Assembly: GCF_000685035.1 (NCBI RefSeq)
Contig: NZ_BAYB01000011.1
Span: forward strand, 186,001-250,000
DNA: 64,000 nt
DNA from: Paraburkholderia ferrariae NBRC 106233
GTDB lineage: Bacteria > Pseudomonadota > Gammaproteobacteria > Burkholderiales > Burkholderiaceae
Direction: 5' to 3'
Part shown: positions 19,264 through 28,110 of the stretch, one piece after another
Position numbering within the stretch: the first letter of the stretch is position 1
Layout: the number at the start of each line of letters is the position of its first letter
Position numbers and translations under genes: made by a program
Notes under the pieces: generated by a model
Seen by the model: the letters and a program-made list of their open reading frames with translations, nothing else
Told to the model about the DNA's origin: nothing
Database searches by the model: none

Positions 19264-20661
19264 ATGAATTCCGATCGCTTTTCTCCTTCTCCCTTCGCAT
19301 CCGGCGCAGCAGGTGGCGCCGGCGGCGACGTCGTCGTGCCGGTTTCGGCGCTCAACCGCGCCATCGCCTCGATGCTCGAGCGCACGTTCCCGCTCGCGTG
19401 GATTTCGGGCGAAGTGTCGAACTTCACGCGCGCCGCGAGCGGCCACTGGTATTTCTCGATCAAGGACGCCCAGGCGCAGATTCGCTGCGTGATGTTCCGC
19501 GGGCGCGCGCAGTACGCCGAGTTCACGCCGCGCGAGGGCGACCGCATCGAGGTGCGCGCGCTCGTCACGATGTACGAGCCGCGCGGCGAACTGCAGCTCA
19601 ACGTCGAGGCGGTCCGGCGCACGGGCCAGGGGCGCCTGTACGAAGCGTTCCTGCGCCTGAAGGCGCAACTGGAGGCCGAAGGGCTCTTCGATCCGGCGCG
19701 CAAGCGCGCGCTGCCGACCCATCCGCGTGCCATCGGCGTGATTACGTCGATGCAGGCCGCCGCGCTGCGCGACGTGCTGACCACGCTGTGCCGCCGCGCG
19801 CCGCACGTGCCGGTGATCGTCTATCCGGCGCCGGTGCAGGGCGCGGGTTCCGCCGAAAAGCTCACGGCCATGCTCGAAGCCGCGAACGCGCGCGCCGAGG
19901 TGGACGTGATCGTGCTGTGCCGCGGCGGCGGTTCGATCGAGGACCTGTGGTCCTTCAACGACGAGGCGCTCGCGCGCGCGATTGCGGCGAGCGGGATCCC
20001 CGTGGTGAGCGGCGTGGGCCATGAAACCGATTTCACCATCGCCGACTTCGCCGCCGACGTGCGCGCCCCCACGCCCACCGGCGCCGCCGAACTCGTGAGC
20101 CCGCAGCGCGTGCTGCTGCTGCGCGAGCTCGACCAGCGCCACGCGGCGCTGGCGCGCGGCTTCGGCCGGCTCATGGAGCGTCGCGCGCAGCAGCTCGACT
20201 GGCTGGCGCGGCGGCTCGTCTCGCCCGCCGAGCGGCTCGCGCAGCAGCGTGCGCATTTGCGCCAGCTGGCGATCCGGCTCGCGTCGGCGGGCTCGCGCGC
20301 GGCGGCGGACGCCCGCGCGCGCTTCAATGTCGTGCAGATGCGCTGGCAGCGCGCGCGGCCCGACGCGGCGGCGCAGACCGCCCGGGTGGAGGCACTGGGC
20401 CGCCGGCTGGACGGCGCCTTCGCGCGCCGGCGCGAGCGCGAGGCCGCACGGGTTTCCGGACTGGGCGCGCGGCTCGAAGTGCTGAGCCCGCAGCGCACCT
20501 TCGAGCGCGGCTATGCGGCGCTCATCGATGCGCAAAGCGGCGCGGCCATCCGCTCGCCCGCGGTGCTCAAGCCCGGCAAGCGGCTCACCGTGCATCTCGC
20601 AGAGGGCGGCGCCGACGTCGCGCTGGCCGACGTGCAGCCGAGGCTTGCCGACGGGTTCTGA
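19264..20661 (+). CDS. xseA: Exodeoxyribonuclease VII large subunit
   Basis: XseA is the catalytic subunit of exonuclease VII, which degrades single-stranded DNA together with XseB. The 465 residues have an N-terminal OB fold ([22 protein letters not shown] to VMFRGRAQ), the nuclease core with [37 protein letters not shown] and [21 protein letters not shown], and a long Arg/Ala-rich coiled-coil (about 285-420) ending in the C-terminal segment. Start ATG 19264 is the first reasonable one. xseB is not in this window. Downstream, sodB follows on the same strand but 362 bases away with its own promoter. Confidence 0.95.
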   Translation: MNSDRFSPSPFASGAAGGAGGDVVVPVSALNRAIASMLERTFPLAWISGEVSNFTRAASGHWYFSIKDAQAQIRCVMFRGRAQYAEFTPREGDRIEVRALVTMYEPRGELQLNVEAVRRTGQGRLYEAFLRLKAQLEAEGLFDPARKRALPTHPRAIGVITSMQAAALRDVLTTLCRRAPHVPVIVYPAPVQGAGSAEKLTAMLEAANARAEVDVIVLCRGGGSIEDLWSFNDEALARAIAASGIPVVSGVGHETDFTIADFAADVRAPTPTGAAELVSPQRVLLLRELDQRHAALARGFGRLMERRAQQLDWLARRLVSPAERLAQQRAHLRQLAIRLASAGSRAAADARARFNVVQMRWQRARPDAAAQTARVEALGRRLDGAFARRREREAARVSGLGARLEVLSPQRTFERGYAALIDAQSGAAIRSPAVLKPGKRLTVHLAEGGADVALADVQPRLADGF

Positions 20662-20935
20662 ACCTCTGCGGCGCGAGTTCGCGACTTGCCAGGGCGCCGG
20701 CCGCCACTCAAGTCACACGAGGGTCACCCGAGGCACGCCCCATGCGCACTCGATGCGGCATGCGCCGTCGCGCCGGCGTTCGCGCTGCTGAAACAGCGTT
20801 GCGCGAGCGTTGAACGGCGTATCCGCCCATGCAGCATTCACGTCCTCGCGGCGGTGCCGAAACGGTGCCGCCGCGAAGCCTGAAAGGCATGCGCAAACCC
20901 TTGTGCGAAGCATATCCGGCATAAAGTCCGCGCGT

Positions 20936-20964
20936 TTGCGGGGTTATTCCAACTCGCCTACAAT
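20936..20964 (+). promoter_or_regulatory. sodB: Sigma70-type promoter for sodB
   Basis: TTGCGG (20936-20941), 17 bases, TACAAT (20959-20964), about 60 bases before the sodB ATG. The remaining part of the 362-base xseA-sodB gap (20662-20935) shows nothing I can name. I could not recognise a Fur box by eye. Confidence 0.6.
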
Positions 20965-21023
20965 CGGGTGCTCATGCCGGTTGTCACGCAGAACTCCCCA
21001 TAACACGACGAAGGAACCGCATC

Positions 21024-21602
21024 ATGTCATTTACGCTCCCGCCGCTGCCGTTCGCGAAGAACGCCCTCGTTCCGAACATGTCGGAAGAGACGCTCGATTA
21101 CCACTACGGCAAGCATCATCAAGCCTACGTCACGAACCTCAACAATCTGATCCCGGGCACCGAGTTCGAGAAGCTCTCGCTCGAAGAGATCATTAAGAAG
21201 TCGTCGGGTGGCGTGTTCAACAACGCAGCCCAGGTCTGGAATCACACCTTCTTCTGGAACAGCCTCTCGCCGCAGGGCGGCGGTGCGCCCACGGGCGCGC
21301 TGGCCGACGCGATCAACGCGAAGTGGGGTTCGTTCGACGCGTTCAAGGAAGCGTTCTCGAAGGCCGCAGTCGGCAACTTCGGTTCGGGCTGGACCTGGCT
21401 CGTGAAGAAGGCGGACGGCTCGCTCGACATCGTTTCGACCAGCAACGCCGCCACGCCGATCACGACCGACGCCAAGCCGCTCGTCACGATCGACGTGTGG
21501 GAACACGCTTACTACATCGACTACCGCAACGCGCGTCCGAAGTTCGTCGAAGCGTACTGGAACATCGTGAACTGGGACTTCGCTGCGAAGAACTTCGCCT
21601 GA
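21024..21602 (+). CDS. sodB: Superoxide dismutase [Fe]
   Basis: This cytoplasmic enzyme dismutates superoxide to oxygen and hydrogen peroxide. The 192 residues carry the four metal ligands His27, His74, Asp157 and His161 ([11 protein letters not shown]). Gln70 in [13 protein letters not shown] is the position and residue that mark iron-type rather than manganese-type enzymes. The end [14 protein letters not shown] is typical. The start ATG 21024 is preceded by GAAGGAA. The gene is monocistronic, flanked by the promoter at 20936 and a strong terminator at 21666. Nothing in it is unusual. Confidence 0.97.
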   Translation: MSFTLPPLPFAKNALVPNMSEETLDYHYGKHHQAYVTNLNNLIPGTEFEKLSLEEIIKKSSGGVFNNAAQVWNHTFFWNSLSPQGGGAPTGALADAINAKWGSFDAFKEAFSKAAVGNFGSGWTWLVKKADGSLDIVSTSNAATPITTDAKPLVTIDVWEHAYYIDYRNARPKFVEAYWNIVNWDFAAKNFA

Positions 21603-21665
21603 GGATTTCGCGCAAGGCGTCTTCCGCACGGATCGCGCCGCGCGTGCCGCTTGCGGGCGGCACGC

Positions 21666-21702
21666 GAAAAAAGCCCTCGATTTCGCCATCGAGGGCTTTT
21701 TT
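21666..21702. terminator. Bidirectional terminator (sodB / isochorismatase-family gene)
   Basis: Stem gccctcgat 21673-21681 pairs with atcgagggc 21688-21696, extended by six A:T pairs on each side, around a 6-base loop. It serves both convergent genes. Confidence 0.93.
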
Positions 21703-21721
21703 CGTTTTTACCGCCGCCGTG

Positions 21722-22297
21722 TCATGCCAGCGCTTCGATCACCTGCTGCGCCGTGCGCACGTGGCCCATGTGCCTGAAGAGCTTTTCGAACGTGAACTGA
21801 TGCATGTCGGCCGCGAGGCCCGACGTGGCGTCTTCGACGAACACGAGGCGAAAACTGCGGTCGTAGGCGGCGCGCGCCGTCGATTCGACGCCGAAGTTCG
21901 TGGCGACTCCGCCCAGCACGATCGTATCCACACCGCGGCGGCGCAGTTGCAGTTCGAGATCCGTGCCGTAGAAGGCGCCCCACTGGCGCTTCGCAACGAC
22001 GATGTCGCCCGGCTGCACGCCGGCTTCGGGCACGAGTTCCGAAGCGATGGCCGGCGCGGGCGGCGCGTCCGGCGCGCGCGCGGGTGCGTCCGCCGACGGG
22101 AAATTCAGCTCGTTGAGCAGCACGCGCACCCAGACGATGGCGGCGCCTTTGGCGCGCATCGCATCGGCGAGGTGCTTCGCGCGCGCGACCACCTCCGGGC
22201 CGCCGTACGGCCCGAGCGAGCGGCCGACAATGCCGTGCTGGAGGTCGATCATCACGAGCGCCGTGCGGTGCGCATCGATGGAAAGGGCTTGCGTCAT
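21722..22297 (-). CDS. Isochorismatase-fold hydrolase lacking the nucleophilic Cys
   Basis: This alpha/beta hydrolase of the isochorismatase/nicotinamidase fold has 191 residues. Asp18 (VMIDLQHG) and Lys103 (VAKRQWGAFYGT) of the usual Asp-Lys-Cys triad are present. The third position is Gly136 in VATNFGVESTARAA. Amidases of this fold need Cys there, while true isochorismatases such as EntB and PhzD also have Gly, so an isochorismatase-like rather than nicotinamidase-like reaction is more likely. The substrate is unknown. It is transcribed divergently from a TetR regulator with 64 bases between starts, so that protein probably controls it. No siderophore or phenazine genes are nearby. Confidence 0.85.
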   Translation of the reverse strand: MTQALSIDAHRTALVMIDLQHGIVGRSLGPYGGPEVVARAKHLADAMRAKGAAIVWVRVLLNELNFPSADAPARAPDAPPAPAIASELVPEAGVQPGDIVVAKRQWGAFYGTDLELQLRRRGVDTIVLGGVATNFGVESTARAAYDRSFRLVFVEDATSGLAADMHQFTFEKLFRHMGHVRTAQQVIEALA

Positions 22298-22361
22298 GGG
22301 TCACCTGTATGTGAGGATGGGCTCAGATAATGATACGCCAAATGTGAGGGAGATTTCAGAT

Positions 22362-22991
22362 ATGGCGGCTGCCGCAATGGACGATCCCACCGCTTCGCGG
22401 CGCGTGCCGCGCCAGGAGCGCGCCGCGCGCACGGTCGAAGCGCTGCTCGACGCAGCGGGCGAGGCGTTCGCCGAACGCGGCTTCGAAAGCGCGACCATGA
22501 CCCAGATTGCGCAGCAGGCGGGGGTGTCGATCGGCGCGGCGTATCAGTATTTCCCGAACAAGGACGCGCTCGCGTTCGCGCTGCGCAAACGCTACGGCGA
22601 CGAAATCGACGCGCGCTGGAGCACGCTGGTCGAGTCCGGCGAGAGCAGCGGCGAACAACTGCCGCTCGCCGAACTGGTCGAGCGGCTCTTCGACATGATG
22701 GTCGAGCTGATGGCCGACTGTCCCGCGTATCTGCCGCTGCTTTCGGTGTCGCTGGGATTCCGGCGCGACGCCGCGGCGCGCAACCGCCTGCGCGAGCGTT
22801 TCTCGGCGCTCTTCCAGCGCTACGACGCCGCGCTCGCACCCGACGAGGCCTACCGCATCGCCGAGGTGATGCTGCAGATCGTGAAGAGCCTCAATCCGCT
22901 CTACGCGGCGGCCAGGCCGAAGGAGCGCCGCCTGCTCGTGGCCGAGTACAAGGGCGTGCTTTCGGCGTGGCTCGCCGCGCGGCTCGGCTGA
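22362..22991 (+). CDS. TetR/AcrR family transcriptional regulator
   Basis: This repressor-type protein of 209 residues has an N-terminal TetR helix-turn-helix (ERAARTVEALLDAAGEAFAERGFESATMTQIAQQAGVSIGAAYQYFPNKDAL; about 17-67). Its helical ligand domain begins YGDEIDARWS and includes CPAYLPLLSVSLGFRRD. ATG 22362 (MAAAAMDDPT) has GGGAG upstream; ATG 22317 is in frame but its purine run is too close. The short divergent region holds a repeated atgtgagg (22309-22316 and 22342-22349) that could be half-sites. The likely target is the divergent isochorismatase-family gene. The ligand is unknown. Confidence 0.88.
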   Translation: MAAAAMDDPTASRRVPRQERAARTVEALLDAAGEAFAERGFESATMTQIAQQAGVSIGAAYQYFPNKDALAFALRKRYGDEIDARWSTLVESGESSGEQLPLAELVERLFDMMVELMADCPAYLPLLSVSLGFRRDAAARNRLRERFSALFQRYDAALAPDEAYRIAEVMLQIVKSLNPLYAAARPKERRLLVAEYKGVLSAWLAARLG

Positions 22992-23024
22992 GGCGATGCC
23001 GGTGGAGCGGCAGGCGCTTTCGCG

Positions 23025-23669
23025 TTAGCGCGGCAACTGCTCGTCGCGCGAACCGATCACCCGGTCGATCAGCCCATACTGCGCGGCCGCATCGGCCGAC
23101 ATGTAGTGATCGCGGTCGGTGTCCTTCGCGATCTGCTCGATGCTCTTGCCCGTGCGTTCTGCCATGACGGCGTTCAGGCGCTCGCGCTGGTACAGCACCT
23201 CGCGCGCCTGGATCTCGATGTCGGCGGCCGTGCCCTGGCCGCCGCCCGAAGGCTGATGGATCATGATGCGCGCATTCGGCAGCGCATAGCGCTTGCCGCG
23301 CGCCCCCGCCGTAAGCAGAAACGTGCCCATGCTGGCCGCGAAGCCCGTGCACAGCGTCGATACCTCGGGCTTGATGAACTGTATCGTGTCGTAGATGGCG
23401 AGGCCGTCGTACACCGAGCCGCCCGGCGAATTGATATAGAGGCTGATGTCCTTTTCCGGATTCTCCGCTTCGAGAAAGAGCAGTTGCGCGACGACGAGGC
23501 TCGCCGTCTGCTCGTTGACCGGCCCGACGAGGAACACGATCCGCTCGCGCAGGAGACGCGAATAGATGTCGTAGGCACGCTCGCCGCGCCCCGAGGTCTC
23601 GATGACGGTAGGCACGAGATTGAGCGCGCTCGGGCGCGTTGAAGCATGATGCGTGTCGTAAGGGTGCAT
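23025..23669 (-). CDS. ATP-dependent Clp protease proteolytic subunit, extra copy
   Basis: This is a ClpP serine protease of 214 residues with the full catalytic triad: Ser113 ([11 protein letters not shown]), His138 ([11 protein letters not shown]) and Asp187 (DTDRDHYMS), spaced 25 and 74 residues apart as in E. coli. It is not in a tig-clpP-clpX operon, so it is most likely a second ClpP paralog of this genome; the canonical copy would be elsewhere. It could form homo- or hetero-tetradecamers. The partner ATPase is not indicated, although clpA lies in the same window at 53963. Immediately upstream is a short 12-bp tandem repeat. The gene is monocistronic. Confidence 0.9.
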   Translation of the reverse strand: MHPYDTHHASTRPSALNLVPTVIETSGRGERAYDIYSRLLRERIVFLVGPVNEQTASLVVAQLLFLEAENPEKDISLYINSPGGSVYDGLAIYDTIQFIKPEVSTLCTGFAASMGTFLLTAGARGKRYALPNARIMIHQPSGGGQGTAADIEIQAREVLYQRERLNAVMAERTGKSIEQIAKDTDRDHYMSADAAAQYGLIDRVIGSRDEQLPR

Positions 23670-23682
23670 GGCGGTCCTCTTG

Positions 23683-23738
23683 GTGTCAGGTGCGGTGTCG
23701 GGCGCGGTGTCGGGCGCGGTGGCAGGCGCAGTGGCAGG
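23683..23738. repeat. 12-bp tandem repeat upstream of the extra clpP gene
   Basis: About 4.7 units of a gtgtcgggcgcg-type 12-mer: two identical units at 23695-23706 and 23707-23718, with variants on each side. It starts 14 bases upstream of the ClpP start codon, so copy-number change would alter its leader or promoter. Confidence 0.8.
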
Positions 23739-23945
23739 ATATGGCGCGCGCTTTGCGCGGCGTCCCGGTCAAGACGCTGGCGCGCGGCGCTTCGTGACGG
23801 GAATATTTTTTCGGCCAGGTGTCACATCGGCGCGGCGCCGCACGTCTCACGCGTGCGGGCGGCCGGACAGGCGAGACGCCGGTAACAGGCGCCGCCGCAT
23901 TGGCGCGAAAGACGAATCGCGAATCGAAGCGAAGGAGCAAGGCGA

Positions 23946-24950
23946 ATGACGCAGAGTGCAGACGAATCCCGCGAGGACGGCGCCAGTCGCGCCGCCGTTT
24001 TCGACGCGTTGCGCGCGAGGCTGCTCGCGCTGGCGGCACGGGTGCTGGGCAGCCGCGCCGAGGCCGAGGATGTGGTGCAGGACGCGTGGCTGCGCTGGCG
24101 CGAAGCCGATACCCCCAGCGTGAAGGTGCCGCAGGCGTGGCTCGCCACGGTGACGGTGCGCCTCGCGATCGACCGGCTGCGGCGGCAGCGCCGCGAGCGC
24201 GAAGGCGACGCCCTCGCGCGCCTGACGCAGCCCTGGCTCGACGACGTGGCCTCCTCGGCCGAGGAGGCCGGCCTGCGGGCGGCACGCCTCGCCGACGCGT
24301 GGCTCGTGATGCTTGCGCGGCTCGGCCCGGTCGAGCAGGCCGCGTTCGTGCTGCGCGAAGCCTTCGAGTGCGATTACACGGAGATTGCCGCGCTGGTGGG
24401 CTGCACGCCGGCTCATTGCCGGCAGATCGTCCACCGGGCGAAGGCGCGGCTCGCGCGCGAGCAGGCGGCGCAGAGAGCGGCGCGCACGCGGGAAGCACCG
24501 GTGGAGCCGGCGCGGCATGCGCAGGCCGTCGAGCGGTTGCGCGAGGTGCTGGAGGCGCAGGACCGGGCCGGGCTGATGGATCTGCTCGGGCTCGCGGCAA
24601 CGGGGGCGCGGCAGGCGGACGAGCCGGCGACGGCGGCACTCGACGTGCCGATGGCAGCCTTGGCGCAAGGAGCGCTGCGCGCGGAAGCCCTGACGCTCGA
24701 CGGCGAGCCGGGTGTCGTGCTGGTGGCCGAAGACGGCGAACTGGCGATGTGGCTCCAGCTGCGCATCGTGGCCGATGGCGACGGCGCGCCCGTGATCCGC
24801 GTCGAAATGCACACGGATTCGCCCGCGCTCAAGGCGGCCAACCGGGCCTTCGGCGGTGCGGCCGTGCGCCGGTTGCTCGCGAACGTGGCGCTAGAGGCAG
24901 GTTCGCTGGCGGCGCACCAGGGGCTGTTCGCCCAGGCAAACAGCCCCTAA
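23946..24950 (+). CDS. SigJ/ECF41-like extracytoplasmic-function sigma factor
   Basis: This alternative sigma factor of 334 residues has region 2 (VFDALRARLLALAARVLGSRAEAEDVVQDAWLRW, about 18-52), region 4 (LGPVEQAAFVLREAFECDYTEIAALVGCTPAHCRQIVHRAKARL, about 124-172) and a C-terminal extension of about 150 residues with an SnoaL-like look (HAQAVERLREVLEAQDRAGLMDLL). That architecture is SigJ/ECF41, where the extension senses or restrains sigma activity instead of an anti-sigma factor. The ECF41 DGGG motif is not visible, and the linker reads TQPWLDDV instead of a clear WLPEP. No carboxymuconolactone decarboxylase-type partner follows. Start ATG 23946 has AAGGAG. Its stop overlaps the convergent EAL gene by 3-4 bases. 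Confidence 0.82.
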   Translation: MTQSADESREDGASRAAVFDALRARLLALAARVLGSRAEAEDVVQDAWLRWREADTPSVKVPQAWLATVTVRLAIDRLRRQRREREGDALARLTQPWLDDVASSAEEAGLRAARLADAWLVMLARLGPVEQAAFVLREAFECDYTEIAALVGCTPAHCRQIVHRAKARLAREQAAQRAARTREAPVEPARHAQAVERLREVLEAQDRAGLMDLLGLAATGARQADEPATAALDVPMAALAQGALRAEALTLDGEPGVVLVAEDGELAMWLQLRIVADGDGAPVIRVEMHTDSPALKAANRAFGGAAVRRLLANVALEAGSLAAHQGLFAQANSP

Positions 24951-26221
24951 TCCCGCTGCGCCGTCACTTCCCAGTTGATGTCCACGCACAGCACATGCAG
25001 CCCTTGCGGCGTTTGCGCCGCAATCGAGGCGGTCACGCACAGGTGCGCTTCGTTGATCGACAGATAAGGCGGCGTGAGCTGCACGTGGCCCGGCGCACGC
25101 ATCGCGCCGATGAAATAGGGGCGCCGCTCCCAGCTCGCGCCTTCCGAATGCAGCAGCGGGCGGAAGCGCTTGGCGCGCTGCGACGTGCGGCCGTCGGGCA
25201 CCACGTTGTCGCCGATCTGCCGGCCCGAGGCGTCCAGCAGAAAGCAGCGCGCCGTTTCGTCGAGGCCGAGCAGCGGCAGCGTGGCATCGCTCATCGCCGC
25301 GCCGGCCGCGAGTTGCGCGGCCGCGGTTTCCATCGCGCGCGCGTAGGGCGCGAGCCGTGCCGTCTGGGTCCGCTCGCGTTCGGACACGCGCTCGCGCAGC
25401 CGCGCCGAGAGATCGTCCATCAGCCGCGCCGCCGTGGCGGGGGGCACCGGCTCCACCTCCGGCCGCGCGAAGTAGCCGCCCTGCACGAAATCGGCGTTGC
25501 TTTCCAGCGCGATCAGCGCGTCGCGCTCGGTCGAAAGCCCGCCCACCAGCACGAGCTGGCCGGACTCGTGCAGCATCGAAACGAGGCCCGGCAGCACGCG
25601 CTCGATATGCGCATGGCGGCTCGCCTGGGTGAGCAGGCTGCGGTCGAGCGTGACGATGTCGGGGCGCAACTGCCACACGCGGTCGATGTTCGAATGCTTC
25701 GCGCCGAAGCCGTCCAGCGCGATCACGAAACCGCTCTTGCGCAGGCCGTCGATGATCTCGGCGAAGCGCGAATTCTCGCCGCCCGCCTGTTCCGACACTT
25801 CGAGCACCACGCGCTGCGGCTGCAGCCCCAGCGCCTTGATGCCGGCGAGCAGGGCGTCGCCGTAGCTCGTGTCCATGAGCGCGGCCGGGTGCAGGCTCAG
25901 GAAGAGCCATTCGTCATGCGAATCGAACGCGTTGAAGTTGCCGAGGTGCAGCGACTCGGCGAGGCGGCCGAGTTCGAGCAGATCGCCGCGGCGCGCGGCC
26001 TGCGTGAAAACGTCCTGCGACGGCACCTGCTGGCCGTGCTCGTCGTGCGCGCGCAGCGTGGCGTGATAGCCGATCGCGCGGCGGTGAGCCACCGAGAACA
26101 CCGGCTGAAACACGCTGAAAACGGTGTAGCCGCCGTACAGCACGGTGCGGCGGGCGCCTTCGACGCCCGCGACGGGGCGCGACTGGAAGCCGGGAGGATC
26201 GAGGTCGATCATGCTGGTCAT
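24947..26221 (-). CDS. Degenerate EAL-domain protein with YkuI-like C-terminal domain
   Basis: This protein of 424 residues has an EAL fold (about 28-255: VFSVFQPVFSVAHRRAIGYHATLR to VQGGYFARPEVEPVP) and a C-terminal PAS/Cache-like domain (about 310-424: PLLGLDETARCFLLDASGRQI), the order seen in B. subtilis YkuI. The catalytic residues are largely lost: EAL reads HAT (53-55), the metal Asn is Ser109, DDFG reads DGFG (170-173), the catalytic Lys is Thr191, and the EGVE-type loop reads GGLS. It is therefore probably not a c-di-GMP phosphodiesterase, but a binding or scaffold protein. I start at ATG 26221; ATG 26212 is also possible. It follows the MFS gene on the same strand and converges on the sigma gene. 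Confidence 0.85.
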   Translation of the reverse strand: MTSMIDLDPPGFQSRPVAGVEGARRTVLYGGYTVFSVFQPVFSVAHRRAIGYHATLRAHDEHGQQVPSQDVFTQAARRGDLLELGRLAESLHLGNFNAFDSHDEWLFLSLHPAALMDTSYGDALLAGIKALGLQPQRVVLEVSEQAGGENSRFAEIIDGLRKSGFVIALDGFGAKHSNIDRVWQLRPDIVTLDRSLLTQASRHAHIERVLPGLVSMLHESGQLVLVGGLSTERDALIALESNADFVQGGYFARPEVEPVPPATAARLMDDLSARLRERVSERERTQTARLAPYARAMETAAAQLAAGAAMSDATLPLLGLDETARCFLLDASGRQIGDNVVPDGRTSQRAKRFRPLLHSEGASWERRPYFIGAMRAPGHVQLTPPYLSINEAHLCVTASIAAQTPQGLHVLCVDINWEVTAQRD

Positions 26222-26474
26222 ATCGGTGGGGCGCGCACGGTAGGGAGGGCGACGCAGAAGCGTCAAGTTTACAGTACAGGATAGGTCAGCAAAAAGTATG
26301 CGCGTTTGCCGACGTGGGCTGCCCGTGCAGGCAGGCCGTGCGCGGCCCGCATTGCGCGGCGCCGCGGTGCGTGCGGTGGCCAGGCGCGCACCGCACGGTC
26401 GCTGTCTGCACCGCCTCGGTGCGTGCGCGCTACGACCTTCCGGCCCGCTACGCCTTCTGCAGGCGCCACGCGCG

Positions 26475-27923
26475 CTACGTCCGCTCGGACGGGTCGGTCT
26501 TTTTGGCGGTGCGTTTCAGATCGGAGGCGAGCTGCGCGAAGATCCACGACGAGGCGGCCGTGATGATGCCCACGCAGATAAAGGTCGCATGGAAGGCCGG
26601 AATCACGTTCGAGGCCGTGAGATGGCGGCCGATGATGCCGGTGAAGGTGGTGAGGAGCGCCCCCGCCACGGTCACGCCGAGGCTCATCGAGAGCATCTGC
26701 ACGAGCGAGAAGAGGCTGTTGCCGCTGCTCGCGCCGCCGGTGCCGAGATCCTTGAGCGTGAGCGTGTTCATGGCCGTGAACTGCATGGAATTCACGCCGC
26801 CGAAAATCGCGAGTTGCACGATGCGCAGCCACAGCGGCTCGGCGGGCGTCGAGAGCGCGAAGCTCGCCATTGCCGCGCCCACCAGCACGGTGTTCGTCAC
26901 GAGCACGCGGCGGTAGCCGTAGCGCATGATGAGGTGCGTGGCGAGACGCTTGGAGAACATGCCCGCGGCGGCCGTGGGCAGCATCATGAGGCCGGCTTCG
27001 AACGGCGTATAGCCGAGCGCCACCTGCAGGAGCAGCGGAATCAGATACGGCATGGCGCCGCTGCCGATGCGCGCGAACAGGTTGCCGAGCAGCCCCACGC
27101 TGAACGTGTGGATCTTGAAGAGATCGAGCGAGAAGATCGGGTGCGGCGTGCGCACGGCGTGCAGCCCGTAGGCGACGAACGCCGCGAGCGAGAGGATCAG
27201 CAGCACGAGCACGGTGGCCTGCTGGATGCCGAGTTCGGTGCGGCCGTCGAGCGCGAACGAGATCGTCACCATGCCGGTGACGAGCAGCAGGTAGCCGGGC
27301 AGGTCGAAGGGCGCGGTGTCGGGGTTGCGGCTGTCGGGCATGAAGATGAAGGTGGCGATGCAGCCCACCACGCCCACCGGCACGTTGATGAGGAAGATCC
27401 AGTGCCACGAGGCGATCTGCACGAGCCAGCCGCCCAGCGTCGGGCCGATCAGCGGGCCGATGAGGCCCGGAATCGCGACGAACGCGAGCGCGGGCAGATA
27501 GCGTTCGGCGGGAAAGGTGCGCAGCACGGCCAGCCGGCCGACCGGCAGCAGCATCGCGCCGCCCACGCCCTGCACGATGCGCGAGAGCACGAGCTGCGTG
27601 AGCGTGGGCGCGCTCGCGCACAGCACCGAGCCGATCGTGAAGACAAGGATCGCGCCGAGAAACACGCGGCGTGTGCCGAGCTTGTCGGCGAGCCAGCCGG
27701 AGACCGGGATCATCACGGCCATCGTCAGCGAATAGGCGATCACCACCGACTGCATGCTGAGCGGGCGCTCGCCAAGACTGGTTGCCATCGCGGGCAGCGC
27801 CGTGTTGACGATGGTGGAGTCGAGCGTCTGCATGAAGAAGCCGGTGGCGACGAGCCACAGCATCACGGACAACGAGCGGGGCGACGGAGTGGCGGCGGTC
27901 GGCTGACTGGCGGGGGCGGACAT
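26475..27923 (-). CDS. DHA2-family multidrug exporter (MdtD/EmrB-like MFS)
   Basis: This proton-coupled drug exporter of the inner membrane has 482 residues and about 14 hydrophobic helices. FFMQTLDSTIVNTALPAM (motif D1), SGWLADKLGTRRVFLGAILVF (motif A) and SRIVQGVGGAMLLPVGR are DHA2 signatures, and the sequence resembles E. coli MdtD. No membrane-fusion protein gene is next to it, so it would act alone across the inner membrane. No dedicated regulator is adjacent; the MocR gene 28111 lies upstream on the same strand. The substrate cannot be read from the sequence. The 253 bases to the next gene contain only a GC-rich hairpin (26370-26397). Confidence 0.9.
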   Translation of the reverse strand: MSAPASQPTAATPSPRSLSVMLWLVATGFFMQTLDSTIVNTALPAMATSLGERPLSMQSVVIAYSLTMAVMIPVSGWLADKLGTRRVFLGAILVFTIGSVLCASAPTLTQLVLSRIVQGVGGAMLLPVGRLAVLRTFPAERYLPALAFVAIPGLIGPLIGPTLGGWLVQIASWHWIFLINVPVGVVGCIATFIFMPDSRNPDTAPFDLPGYLLLVTGMVTISFALDGRTELGIQQATVLVLLILSLAAFVAYGLHAVRTPHPIFSLDLFKIHTFSVGLLGNLFARIGSGAMPYLIPLLLQVALGYTPFEAGLMMLPTAAAGMFSKRLATHLIMRYGYRRVLVTNTVLVGAAMASFALSTPAEPLWLRIVQLAIFGGVNSMQFTAMNTLTLKDLGTGGASSGNSLFSLVQMLSMSLGVTVAGALLTTFTGIIGRHLTASNVIPAFHATFICVGIITAASSWIFAQLASDLKRTAKKTDPSERT

Positions 27924-28041
27924 GGGGCGGCGGCGGGGCGCTCAGGCGGTTGGCTGGCAGCCGCCATTGTAGGGAAAACGACGGCGGGACGCAGTTGCGG
28001 CGGACCGGGCGCCGTGCGGGTGCCCTGAATTTGAGGAGCCG

Positions 28042-28074
28042 GCGATCGACCTGCGATCGACCTGCGATCGACCA
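28042..28074. repeat. 11-bp tandem repeat (three units)
   Basis: gcgatcgacct occurs twice in tandem (28042-28063), followed by gcgatcgacca (28064-28074). It lies between the MocR and MFS genes. No function is evident. Confidence 0.8.
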
Positions 28075-28110
28075 GCTATCGATCCGAGGTCGACCCGGAT
28101 TGCCCGCCGG

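Noticed and set aside
26298..28028. Open frame of 576 codons on the plus strand, opposite the MFS exporter
   Set aside because: Extremely His/Arg/Glu-rich shadow of a transmembrane protein gene.
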